Below, piece after piece: positions 40,289 to 48,003 of a DNA stretch of 58,478 bases. The notes beneath the pieces are model-generated. The model did not search any database. It was not told where the DNA came from and was given only the letters and a program-made list of their open reading frames with translations. The position numbers and the translations under genes were made by a program. This stretch comes from JAHFRG01 sp041495205. GTDB taxonomy: Bacteria; Pseudomonadota; Gammaproteobacteria; Burkholderiales; JAHFRG01. Every line of letters starts with the position of its first letter. Within the stretch, counting starts at the first letter, position 1. The DNA is taken from contig JBGQCF010000010.1 in the NCBI GenBank assembly GCA_041495205.1, forward strand, positions 1 to 58,478. The letters are read 5' to 3'.

Positions 40289-41605
40289 ATGTAGCTTGAC
40301 CGGCGGTTCAGTGCGCTGCGTAATCAACCGTGCCAGGGTGTCGAAAAACACCTTACAAAAGCCATGCAGCTCGTAAAGATGCATTTTGTATAGTGAGAGA
40401 TACATAAGCCGCGCGAAATAGCCTTCCAGAAAGAGAGTGCCGCCGGTGAGTGCGCCCATCAGACTGCCCACGGTGCTGTATTTCCCCAGCGACACCAGCG
40501 AGCCGAAATCGCGGTAGCGGAAATGCGGCAGTGCTTCTCCGCGTATCCTGCGGGGCAGCGCTTTCACCAGAAACGAGGCTTGCTGATGCGCGGCTTGCGC
40601 GCGCGGTGGCACACTCGTGTTTTTTTCCGGCCACGGGCACGAGGCGCAATCGCCGAAGGCAAGAATATTTTCGTCGCGCGTGGTTTGCAGCGTGGGCCGC
40701 ACCATCAATTGATTTATGCGATTGGTTTCCAGACCGTCGAGCTCGCGCAGGAAATCCGGCGCCTTGATACCTGCCGCCCAGACGACGAGTTCCGCCGGAA
40801 TCATTCTGCCGCTTTGCGTTTGCACGGCGTTGGCCGTGACCTGGGTCACCCGCTCGCCGGCGTAAATCTGCACGCCGAGCGGCTTGAGCTGCTCTTCCGT
40901 GGCTTTCGACAAGCGCTCGGGCAGCATCGGTAATATGCGCTCCGCGGCCTCGATGATCGAGAGTTTGATATCTTTCTCCGGGTCTATCTTATCCAGTCCG
41001 TAAGCGATGAGTTGGCGCGTGGTGTTGTGCAATTGTGCAGCGAGTTCCACGCCGGTGGCGCCGCCGCCGACGATGGCGACGTTCAGTTGCTCGGGGCGCA
41101 AGGGCCCGGCTTGCGCATTGGCGCGGATGCAGGCGTTGATGAGCCGCTGGCGGAAACGCTCCGCCTGCTCCGGCGTATCCAGCGCAATAGCGTATTGCGC
41201 TGCTCCCGGCGTGCCGTAGTCGTTGGCGGTGCTGCCCACGGCTATCACCAGCGTGTCATACGGTATTACCCGCCTCGGAATAAGCTCATCACCTTTTTCA
41301 TCGAAAGTCGGCGCAACGTAAATCTGACGCGCTGCGCGGTCTAGCCCGTCCATGCTGCCAAGACGAAAATGGAAATGATGCCAGTGCGCCTGAGCCAGAT
41401 ACTCGAGTTCATGGGTGTCGAGGTCCATGCTGCCCGCTGCTACTTCGTGCAACAGCGGTTTCCACAAATGGGTGAAGGATTTGTCAATCAAAGTGATGCT
41501 GGCGATGCGTTTTTTCCCCAATACATCGCCGAGCCGGGTGGCCAGCTCCAGTCCTCCCGCGCCGCCGCCGACAATCAAGATACGGTGCAAAGATTCTGCG
41601 CTCAA
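40286..41605 (-). CDS. ndh: Type II NADH:quinone oxidoreductase
   Basis: 439 residues from a TTG start (complement of 41603-41605), AAGG upstream. Rossmann motifs: ILIVGGGAGGLELATRLGD (FAD) and VAIVGGGATGVELAAQL (NADH). The substrate side has LVVWAAGIKAPDFL and the FAD-binding ILAFGDCASCPW. C-terminal amphipathic region (YLSLYKMHLYELHGFCKVFF) is suited to bind the membrane surface. It oxidises NADH without pumping protons. The stop lies inside the MITE end. It is convergent with the pterin dehydratase gene. Confidence 0.92.
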   Translation of the reverse strand: MSAESLHRILIVGGGAGGLELATRLGDVLGKKRIASITLIDKSFTHLWKPLLHEVAAGSMDLDTHELEYLAQAHWHHFHFRLGSMDGLDRAARQIYVAPTFDEKGDELIPRRVIPYDTLVIAVGSTANDYGTPGAAQYAIALDTPEQAERFRQRLINACIRANAQAGPLRPEQLNVAIVGGGATGVELAAQLHNTTRQLIAYGLDKIDPEKDIKLSIIEAAERILPMLPERLSKATEEQLKPLGVQIYAGERVTQVTANAVQTQSGRMIPAELVVWAAGIKAPDFLRELDGLETNRINQLMVRPTLQTTRDENILAFGDCASCPWPEKNTSVPPRAQAAHQQASFLVKALPRRIRGEALPHFRYRDFGSLVSLGKYSTVGSLMGALTGGTLFLEGYFARLMYLSLYKMHLYELHGFCKVFFDTLARLITQRTEPPVKLH

Positions 41606-41678
41606 GCTAAAACCTTATATGGAAAATGCCGATATCGCCGCAAAATTACCGGTTCCGGCTTTTGTGTAATAGTATCAG

Positions 41679-42662
41679 ATGCGCATTGAAAAACTCACAG
41701 TGAAAATCATCCCCAACCAAACTCTCGTGTCCGCAAGCCGCATGGCGACGGTGTTTTGTCTGCTGTTCGCGGCGTGCACGACCCTCGCCGGCGACGACGA
41801 CGCATTCACGGTGCGCGAAATCGCGCCCGGGGTTTACGTGCACAGCGGCGTGCAGGAGGAAAGCTCGCCGCAAAATCTCGGCGACATCGCCAACATCGGC
41901 TTCATCGTCGGAGCCAAATGCGTTGCGGTGATTGACACTGGCGGCAGCATCGTCGTCGGGGAGCGCCTGCGCCAGGCGATTAAAAACATAACCCGTGAGC
42001 CGGTTTGTTACGTCATCAACACCCATGTTCATCCCGACCATGTTTTCGGCAACGCCGCCTTCAAGCAAGACCACCCGGTATTCGTCGGCCACGACAAACT
42101 GCCGGCTGCGATGGCGGCGCGCGGCGGCAATTACCTGAATGCGCTGAAACGCGATGTGGGGGCCGCAACCCAGGGCAGCGAAATCATTCTTCCCACCCTC
42201 ACCGTCAAGGACGTTTTGGAGCTTGACCTCGGCGGCCGCCGGCTCACACTCAAAGCCTGGCGCACCGCGCATACCGATAATGACCTCACCGTATTTGACG
42301 AAAAAACCCAAACGCTGTGGCTCGCCGATCTGCTTTTCACAGGGCATATCCCGGTGGTGGACGGCAGCCTCAAAGGCTGGCTTGGAGTGCTCAAGGAACT
42401 CCCTGGAATCAAAGCGCGCCACATCATTCCCGGTCACGGACAGCCCGATCCGCCCTGGCCGCAGGCGCTGCAAGGGGAATCCGACTATCTGAATATTCTG
42501 CTGCGCGAAGTGCGTGAGGCAATCAAGCGCAGGCAAACCCTACAGCAGGCAGTGGATACGGTGGGGCTGTCTCAACGCGACCACTGGCTGCTGTTTGATT
42601 CTTTCCACCGGCGCAACGTCACCGCGGCCTATGCCGAACTCGAATGGGAAGATGATGACTAG
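41679..42662 (+). CDS. Quinoprotein relay system zinc metallohydrolase (MBL fold)
   Basis: 327 residues. Metallo-beta-lactamase fold with metal site NTHVHPDHVFGNAAF (His116, His118, Asp120, His121), a later AHTDNDLTVF and LADLLFTGHIPVVDG, and GHGQP. An N-terminal hydrophobic stretch (MATVFCLLFAACTTLA from residue 22) is a signal peptide, possibly lipoprotein; translation might start at that Met (41742). Family members are found with PQQ-dependent alcohol dehydrogenases and SoxYZ-like carriers. The TAG stop is the target of MITE copy D. Confidence 0.85.
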   Translation: MRIEKLTVKIIPNQTLVSASRMATVFCLLFAACTTLAGDDDAFTVREIAPGVYVHSGVQEESSPQNLGDIANIGFIVGAKCVAVIDTGGSIVVGERLRQAIKNITREPVCYVINTHVHPDHVFGNAAFKQDHPVFVGHDKLPAAMAARGGNYLNALKRDVGAATQGSEIILPTLTVKDVLELDLGGRRLTLKAWRTAHTDNDLTVFDEKTQTLWLADLLFTGHIPVVDGSLKGWLGVLKELPGIKARHIIPGHGQPDPPWPQALQGESDYLNILLREVREAIKRRQTLQQAVDTVGLSQRDHWLLFDSFHRRNVTAAYAELEWEDDD

Positions 42663-43065
42663 GGAACCTCTGATTAAGTCCTCCGCAGATTGCGTTGCTG
42701 GCAAAATGCGGAGGGATGCGAGGCGCGCAACGAAGGTCGTAGTTGAGTCTACGAAGCCGAGGAGCGCAACGACGCAGGCGCCGCATTTTGCCGAAACCCG
42801 GAGGGACGGGGGCTGCCGCGACACGGTCAGCGAAGCTTGGGGTGCGGGAGCGGCAGCATGAGCGCCCCATTGAACGGCGTCTCTTGCGGCTGCTTGCGCC
42901 CCTTCCCGCTCCACGCTGCGCGAGTCCGAGTCCGGGGCGCCCGGTCACATGACTTCTTGGTTGTTCGTCGCTGGTTTGGCCTCCACCAAACGGCGCTCCT
43001 CACGCCTCGCCCTGCACCCGGATTGCACACCGTCGCAACCGCGTGGGACTTAATCAGAGGTTCCC
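42662..43065. mobile_element. MITE-like element, copy D (404 bp)
   Basis: GGGAACCTCTGATTAAGTCC on the left and GGACTTAATCAGAGGTTCCC on the right (perfect 20-bp inverted repeats with mirrored ends), flanked by TA (42660-42661 and 43066-43067). The left TA is the start of the TAG stop of the metallohydrolase gene. The left part shares the GTAG/CTACGAAGCCGAGG core with other copies, in opposite orientation to copies E and F; the centre (about 42810-43040) is a different GC-rich filler. No transposase. Confidence 0.85.
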
Positions 43066-43129
43066 TAAGCAGATACGCGAGTCTATACTGATAGTATTAG
43101 TATTCGCGCACTCGACTGTGGAGCGCAAA

Positions 43130-43975
43130 ATGAAAAGTTTTATTTTATTGATGCGGCTTGCGCTTGCCTTAGGTGCAATGCTGTTCGCCACCCACGCGTT
43201 CCCTGCCGACCCCGACCCTGATCCAGCCAAGTCCGAAATCTGGATCAAGGTCAAAAATTTACTGTTTGAAGGCCGGGCGATTGAAATCACCGGCAACGAC
43301 CTGATCACGCTGGAAGCGCCGGTGCGGGCTGAAGATGCGGCCACCGTGCCGATCGCCATCAAAGCACAAATCCCGCAGAGTCCGCAAAAATACGTGCAAA
43401 CGATTTATCTCGTTATTGACAAGAACCCTTCGCCTATCGCTGCGGTGTTTCATCTCACTCCTGACAGCGGGCGCGCAGACATTGACACCCGGGTGCGCAT
43501 TGAAGAGTACAGTTATGTGCGGGCGATTGCCGAGATGAATGACGGCAAGCTTTACATGGCAATGCGCTACGTCAGGGCTTCCGGCGGCTGCTCGGCGCCG
43601 GCGGGCAAAGATCAGGAGGCTGCGCTGGCCAGGCTGGGCAAGATGAAATTCCGGCTGGATAACGAAGTCGCGCTCAACCGGCCGAACCTCGCGCAGCTCA
43701 TGATCAGCCACCCCAATAATTCCGGGCTGCAAATGGACCAGTTGACGCGCCTTTTCATTCCGGCGCGCTTCGTCAAGAAAATAGATGTGACTTACAGTGG
43801 CAAGCTTATTCTCACCGCCGAGGTGGATTTCTCCATCAGCGAAAACCCCAACTTCCGCTTTTACTTCACCCCGCGCGAATCCGGGGAACTGAAAGCGGAG
43901 GTCATTGATTCCAGCGACCTGCAATTCAATAGCTACATCATGGTGGAACCCGGCGTTACAGCTGCAGGCAGTTGA
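43130..43975 (+). CDS. Quinoprotein-associated SoxYZ-like carrier protein
   Basis: 281 residues from ATG 43130 (MKSFILLMRLALALGAML, signal peptide cut near FPADP). The first half is SoxY-like, with Cys154 in RASGGCSAPAGK, the position used by SoxY to carry its substrate on a thiol; the second half is SoxZ-like (LMISHPNNSGLQMDQLT, VTYSGKLIL). GGAG lies before the start. In methylotrophs this fused carrier occurs next to the relay metallohydrolase and PQQ dehydrogenases. Substrate unknown. It ends five bases before the convergent DUF2380 gene. Confidence 0.88.
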   Translation: MKSFILLMRLALALGAMLFATHAFPADPDPDPAKSEIWIKVKNLLFEGRAIEITGNDLITLEAPVRAEDAATVPIAIKAQIPQSPQKYVQTIYLVIDKNPSPIAAVFHLTPDSGRADIDTRVRIEEYSYVRAIAEMNDGKLYMAMRYVRASGGCSAPAGKDQEAALARLGKMKFRLDNEVALNRPNLAQLMISHPNNSGLQMDQLTRLFIPARFVKKIDVTYSGKLILTAEVDFSISENPNFRFYFTPRESGELKAEVIDSSDLQFNSYIMVEPGVTAAGS

Positions 43976-43980
43976 GCTTA

Positions 43981-44511
43981 CTACTTCCTATTCTGCTTCT
44001 TGTCCACCATGCCGCGCACCATGTAGCTAATACCGCGCGACCACGATTGGTCGGTATTGCCGCGGATATCAACTGATTTGTTGAGAATGGTCTGGCCCGA
44101 AGCAACCTCCTTGATCTCGATATTGATATTGAGAATCAGGTTGCTCACTTTCTGCACCCAGGCGGTGAGCACCAGGTCGGCGCCAAGTCTTTTGCCGATG
44201 TCGAGCTCGCAGCCGTTGCAGGAATGCAGTTCCTGCCCTGCCTTAAGCTCGGCGATGTAATCCGCTGCGGGAGCATTGTCGAGCACGCGATAAAGTTCCG
44301 CATCGGTAAACTCTTTTCGTAACTGTTCACTGATGAGCGTCAGCCGTTTTTGCTGGGCGGCAAGCGTTTCGGGATTATTATCCTGAGTATCGTCAATCAG
44401 CTCGAAATCCAGAACCGCGAGAGTCGGGAGCGGCCGTTCCGCAGCGCAGGGTGTGCTGAACACGCCGAGCACAACTGCGGCGGCGAGCCCACGCGTCACT
44501 GAATGAAGCAT
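43981..44511 (-). CDS. DUF2380-type exported protein
   Basis: 176 residues with signal peptide (FSTPCAAE). LAVLDFELIDDTQD at the start of the mature part and GADLVLTAWVQKVSNLILNI, then WSRGISYMVRGMV, are the DUF2380 pattern, related to TolB/CsgG-like nucleophile-free domains. A HSCNGCELD pair of cysteines is present. Found next to quinoprotein relay genes. It overlaps the Cys-rich protein gene upstream by 16 bp, so both are coupled. Confidence 0.8.
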   Translation of the reverse strand: MLHSVTRGLAAAVVLGVFSTPCAAERPLPTLAVLDFELIDDTQDNNPETLAAQQKRLTLISEQLRKEFTDAELYRVLDNAPAADYIAELKAGQELHSCNGCELDIGKRLGADLVLTAWVQKVSNLILNINIEIKEVASGQTILNKSVDIRGNTDQSWSRGISYMVRGMVDKKQNRK

Positions 44512-44831
44512 CCTTTTTCAGCTTTGGCCTTGAGCGTGTCGTAGCGCTTGGCCATTTCCTTGATCTCCGGAGGATCGCGGAAGACGCCGCCAGCTTCGCC
44601 CCGCGTGCTCTGTCCCCGTGAGGCGGTGTAAAATTCCACGTAATCATCGTATTTCAATTCCTTGGCGATGGCGTCAATTGCGCAGGAGCACTTGTAGAGA
44701 TACTCGTACTTCCCCGGGTGGTCTTGCATGCATTGAAACACAAACTCCACCCGGTCAATGGTCGGGTAGTTATAGGCAAACGCCGTTCCCGGCAGCAACA
44801 ACAGCACAAGCCAAGCCAAATGCTTATTCAT
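44496..44831 (-). CDS. Small exported cysteine-containing protein
   Basis: 111 residues from the ATG complement of 44829-44831 (MNKHLAWLVLLLLPGTAFAY), with AAGGAG at good spacing. Signal peptide cleaved after AFA. The mature protein has four cysteines, three of them in CMQDHPGKYEYLYKCSC, plus a C-terminal one (EKGCFIQ). No haem motif. The four-Cys pattern points to two disulfides. It is a companion of DUF2380 proteins near quinoprotein clusters; function unknown. Confidence 0.75.
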   Translation of the reverse strand: MNKHLAWLVLLLLPGTAFAYNYPTIDRVEFVFQCMQDHPGKYEYLYKCSCAIDAIAKELKYDDYVEFYTASRGQSTRGEAGGVFRDPPEIKEMAKRYDTLKAKAEKGCFIQ

Positions 44832-44901
44832 CGGGTCAACTCCTTGTGAGAAGCACAAAAAACTTTGTAAAAGCGCAAGTTACGCGCCATAGCCAGTTTT
44901 C

Positions 44902-44947
44902 GTGTTAAACACTATAATACAGAATACTCGCTGTTTTAAACTAAAAC
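44902..44947. promoter_or_regulatory. Two inverted repeats in the divergent regulator promoter region
   Basis: GTGTT-A-AACAC (44902-44912) and GTTTTA-AAC-TAAAAC (44933-44947) lie between the Cys-rich protein gene and the sigma-54 activator gene. The 192-bp gap is AT-rich. Either could be an operator for autoregulation; no -24/-12 sigma-54 promoter was found. Confidence 0.4.
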
Positions 44948-45023
44948 CCCGCTACAAAAAGCTTTCTGCGGTACGTCTGCCAGCAGCGGTGTCAACCTTA
45001 AACCTAAAAGCGGAATGCGATAA

Positions 45024-46970
45024 ATGCCCGACCTGATATCCAGTCACGCCAAATTCATTCATTCGGTGCTGAAAGGCGCGGTGAAGCTTGACGACGACAG
45101 AATCACCCGTTCCTGGAAGCGTTGCCTGGATGATTATCGCCTCGACCCCGCGAACCCGCAGAATCCGGCGGTGGTGGATCGAAGCGAATTGCTGGAACGC
45201 CAGGAACGCATCGCCGATGTGCTGTCCATCGCCAAAATCGAGATGACCAACCTCTACCAGCAGCTTGCGGGTTCGGGCTACGCCATCATGCTTACCGATG
45301 TTGACGGCGTGCTGCTCAATTATTTCGGCGATCCCGAGTTCACCCATGCCGCATCAAAAACCGGCTTGATGATGGGCGCGGTGTGGAGCGAGCAATACCA
45401 GGGCACCAACGGCATGGGCACCTGCCTTTTAGAAAAAAAACCGCTGATAATCCACCACCGGGAACATTTCCTGGCGCGCAATATCGGGCTTACCTGCTCC
45501 GCCGCGCCGATATTCGACCATGAAGGGAAGCTGCTTGCAGTGCTGGACGCGTCGGGGGAATCACGGCTAGCGCAGCAGCACACTCTGGTACTGGTCAACA
45601 TGTCGGCGCAAATGATAGAAAACCGCGTGTTCCTGTCGCATTTTGGCCGCGAATTAATCGTACGCTTCCACAGCCGTCCCGAATTCGTCGGCACCTTGGG
45701 CGAGGGCGCGATCGCTTTCACCGCCGATGGCCGCGTAGTGGCCGCGAACCACAGCGCTCTGTTCCAGCTGGGCTATTCCTCGCCGCGCGATGTATGCGGC
45801 AAAGACATCGGCGAGCTCTTTAATATTTCGCTGCAATCGCTGCTTGAACTCTCCGCGCGCAATTCCTTCCGGCCGATGCCGATTTTCGAGGCGCGGCGCG
45901 GCAGCCGCTTCTTCGCGGTGGCACAACAGCCCGAAGGCGTGAAACCGGTGGTGCCGGTCATGGCACGCGGGCAACGCAAGACAGTCAACCCGCTTCCCTT
46001 GGCCGGGACTTCTCCACTCGATAAACTGGAATTCGGCGATCCGCTAATGCAGCGCAATATCAGCGCGGCCAAGCGCGTGTTGAGCCGTGAAGTGGCGGTG
46101 CTGATCTACGGAGAAACCGGCACCGGCAAGGAGGTGTTCGCCAAAGCCATGCATTACTCGAGCAATCGCGCCGATAAGCCGTTTGTCGCCATCAATTGCG
46201 CCTCCATCCCCGAAACACTGATCGAGTCCGAATTGTTCGGCTACAAGCCGGGCGCGTTCACCGGGGCCAGCCGCGAAGGCCAGCGAGGCAAGATTTTCCA
46301 GGCCAACGGCGGCACGCTGTTCCTCGATGAAATCGGCGACATGCCGATCCAACTGCAGGCGCGGCTGTTGCGCGTGCTCGAGGAACGCGAGGTCCTGCCC
46401 CTGGGCAGCGAGATCCCGGTCAAAGTGGATATCAAACTGATTAGCGCCACGCACTGCAATCTCACGGAAAAAATCATCAAGGGAGAGTTCCGCCAGGATC
46501 TCTATTACCGACTGAACGGGCTCAGCGTGTCGTTGCCGCCGCTGCGCAACCGTGCCGACAAGAGCATCGTGATCAAGCACATTTTGACGGCGGAAAACAG
46601 CGACAACCATAAAGCCGAGATCGATGATCAGGCGCTGGAAGCGCTGGAACGCTATTATTGGCCGGGCAATATCCGCCAGTTGCGTAACGTGCTGCGCACC
46701 GTGCTGGCGCTGCGCGAGGGTGATGTCATCACCATCAAGGATCTGCCGCAGGAAATCGGCGGCGGTGCGCCATCGCACGAAAGCAACACCCCCCCGGCAG
46801 CGCTCAACCCTCTGGAATCCGCCGAGCGCGACGCGCTGATCCGCGAATTGGAAAACCACCACTGGAACATCACCAATGTAGCGCGGCAGCTCAAAATCAG
46901 CCGCAATACGCTGTACCGCAAGATGCAGCGGCTGAACATAAAGGATCCCAACAAGGATTCTTCGCACTAG
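45024..46970 (+). CDS. AcoR-like sigma-54-dependent activator
   Basis: 648 residues: GAF domain (about 60-200; QYQGTNGMGTCLLEKKPLII and CSAAPIFDHEGKLLAVLD), PAS-like domain (about 225-300), AAA+ domain with GETGTGKEVFA (Walker A), GAFTGAS (sigma-54 loop), LFLDEIGDMP (Walker B), and a C-terminal Fis-type HTH (HWNITNVARQLKISRNTLYR). No receiver domain, so it senses a small molecule with the GAF domain, as AcoR does for acetoin. Its place next to the methanol-oxidation genes suggests it controls C1 or alcohol genes. Its TAG stop is the target of MITE copy E. Confidence 0.9.
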   Translation: MPDLISSHAKFIHSVLKGAVKLDDDRITRSWKRCLDDYRLDPANPQNPAVVDRSELLERQERIADVLSIAKIEMTNLYQQLAGSGYAIMLTDVDGVLLNYFGDPEFTHAASKTGLMMGAVWSEQYQGTNGMGTCLLEKKPLIIHHREHFLARNIGLTCSAAPIFDHEGKLLAVLDASGESRLAQQHTLVLVNMSAQMIENRVFLSHFGRELIVRFHSRPEFVGTLGEGAIAFTADGRVVAANHSALFQLGYSSPRDVCGKDIGELFNISLQSLLELSARNSFRPMPIFEARRGSRFFAVAQQPEGVKPVVPVMARGQRKTVNPLPLAGTSPLDKLEFGDPLMQRNISAAKRVLSREVAVLIYGETGTGKEVFAKAMHYSSNRADKPFVAINCASIPETLIESELFGYKPGAFTGASREGQRGKIFQANGGTLFLDEIGDMPIQLQARLLRVLEEREVLPLGSEIPVKVDIKLISATHCNLTEKIIKGEFRQDLYYRLNGLSVSLPPLRNRADKSIVIKHILTAENSDNHKAEIDDQALEALERYYWPGNIRQLRNVLRTVLALREGDVITIKDLPQEIGGGAPSHESNTPPAALNPLESAERDALIRELENHHWNITNVARQLKISRNTLYRKMQRLNIKDPNKDSSH

Positions 46971-47129
46971 GGAACCTCTGATTAAGTCCCGCGGGTTACG
47001 GTAAAATGCAGCGTCTGCGTTGTTGCGCTCCTCGGCTTCGTAATCCAGGCTACGACCTTCGCCGCGCGCCTTGCATCCCTCCGCATTTTGCCAGCAACGC
47101 AATCCGCGGAGGACTTAATCAGAGGTTTC
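46970..47129. mobile_element. MITE-like element, copy E (160 bp)
   Basis: Left end GGAACCTCTGATTAAGTCC and right end GGACTTAATCAGAGGTTTC (one base changed), flanked by TA (46968-46969, 47130-47131). It is an internal-deletion form of the copy F type: it shares the GTAAAATG, CGTCTGCGTTGTTGCGCTCC core and the ATTTTGCCAGCAACGCAATCC segment. It directly joins the regulator's stop codon to the start codon of the flavoprotein gene. Confidence 0.85.
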
Positions 47130-47130
47130 T

Positions 47131-47682
47131 ATGCATGACCACAAGCCCCGCCTCGCCTGGGCGCTAACCGGCTCCGGACATTACCTCAAGGAATCGCTGG
47201 AGATCGCGCTCGAGCTTCCGCACGTTGACCTGTATCTGTCCAAGGCGTCCGCCGAAGTCGTGCACATGTACGCCCACAGCTTGAAAGAGCTGCGCGCCCG
47301 TTTTCGCGTGTTCCGCGACACCACCGCCAGCGCCGCGCCTGTGGGATTGTTTTATTACGGCCACTACCACACCGTGGTCATCGCCCCCGCCACTTCCAAT
47401 ACTGTTGCCAAATGCGTGTGTGGCATTTCCGACAGCCTGGTCAGCAACATCTTTGCTCAAGCCGGGAAGTGCCGAATACATAGTATCGTCTTCGCCTGCG
47501 ACACCGAGCCAATGGTTACCACCGAAGCGCCGAAAGAATGGGTAACGCTGTACCCACGCAAAATCGATCTCGACAACACAGAAAAGCTGAAAAGCTTTGA
47601 AAACGTCACCGTGGTCTCGCGCATCGAGGAATTGCGCGACGCGGTGAGCGCGCGCATGAAGGTGCTAGGCATTAAGACCTGA
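47131..47682 (+). CDS. AfpA/DmrB-like flavoprotein (dihydromethanopterin reductase type)
   Basis: 183 residues of the HFCD flavoprotein family: LTGSGHYLKE at the N-terminus, TVVIAPATSNTVAKCVCGIS (FMN binding, PATxNTxAK), and FACDTEP. In bacteria with methanopterin, relatives reduce dihydromethanopterin in cofactor synthesis. Ribosome binding seems to come from the MITE end: AGAGG lies six bases before the ATG, and the A of the ATG is the second base of the TA target site. The other H4MPT genes follow downstream on the same strand, after copy F. Confidence 0.8.
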   Translation: MHDHKPRLAWALTGSGHYLKESLEIALELPHVDLYLSKASAEVVHMYAHSLKELRARFRVFRDTTASAAPVGLFYYGHYHTVVIAPATSNTVAKCVCGISDSLVSNIFAQAGKCRIHSIVFACDTEPMVTTEAPKEWVTLYPRKIDLDNTEKLKSFENVTVVSRIEELRDAVSARMKVLGIKT

Positions 47683-47723
47683 GTCGCGGCAATACTCTAT
47701 GCATGGTTGCAGGAGTATAGTTA

Positions 47724-48000
47724 AGGAACCTCTGATTAAATCCCACGCGGTTGCGACGGAGGCTTTCCGGGATGGGATGCGCGAAGCGAGGCGCAGCCAA
47801 GGGTCACTCCCCTTGGCAAGCCGAGCGACAAAGCAAACCACCCGGAAAGCCACCGTCCCTCCGGGTTGCGGTAAAATGAGGCGTCTGCGTCGTTGCGCTC
47901 CTCGGCTTCGTAGTCCAAGCTACGACCTTCGTCGCGCGCCTCGCATCCATCCACATTTTGCCTGCAACGCAATCCGTGGAGGACTTAATCAGAGGTTCCC
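47724..48000. mobile_element. MITE-like element, copy F (277 bp)
   Basis: Left end AGGAACCTCTGATTAAATCCC with TA at 47722-47723, right end GGACTTAATCAGAGGTTCCC followed by TG instead of TA. It has the same core as copies D and E, plus an arm with AAGGGTCACTCCCCTTGGCA. It fills nearly all of the gap between the flavoprotein gene and the next H4MPT gene, whose ATG comes three bases after it. Confidence 0.85.
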
Positions 48001-48003
48001 TGC

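Noticed and set aside
42662..43065. Coding frames within the repeat elements (also in 3504-3781, 23121-23398, 46970-47129, 47724-48000)
   Set aside because: Frames occur in several phases on both strands because the repeats are GC-rich and palindromic; no transposase motif or ribosome site is present.
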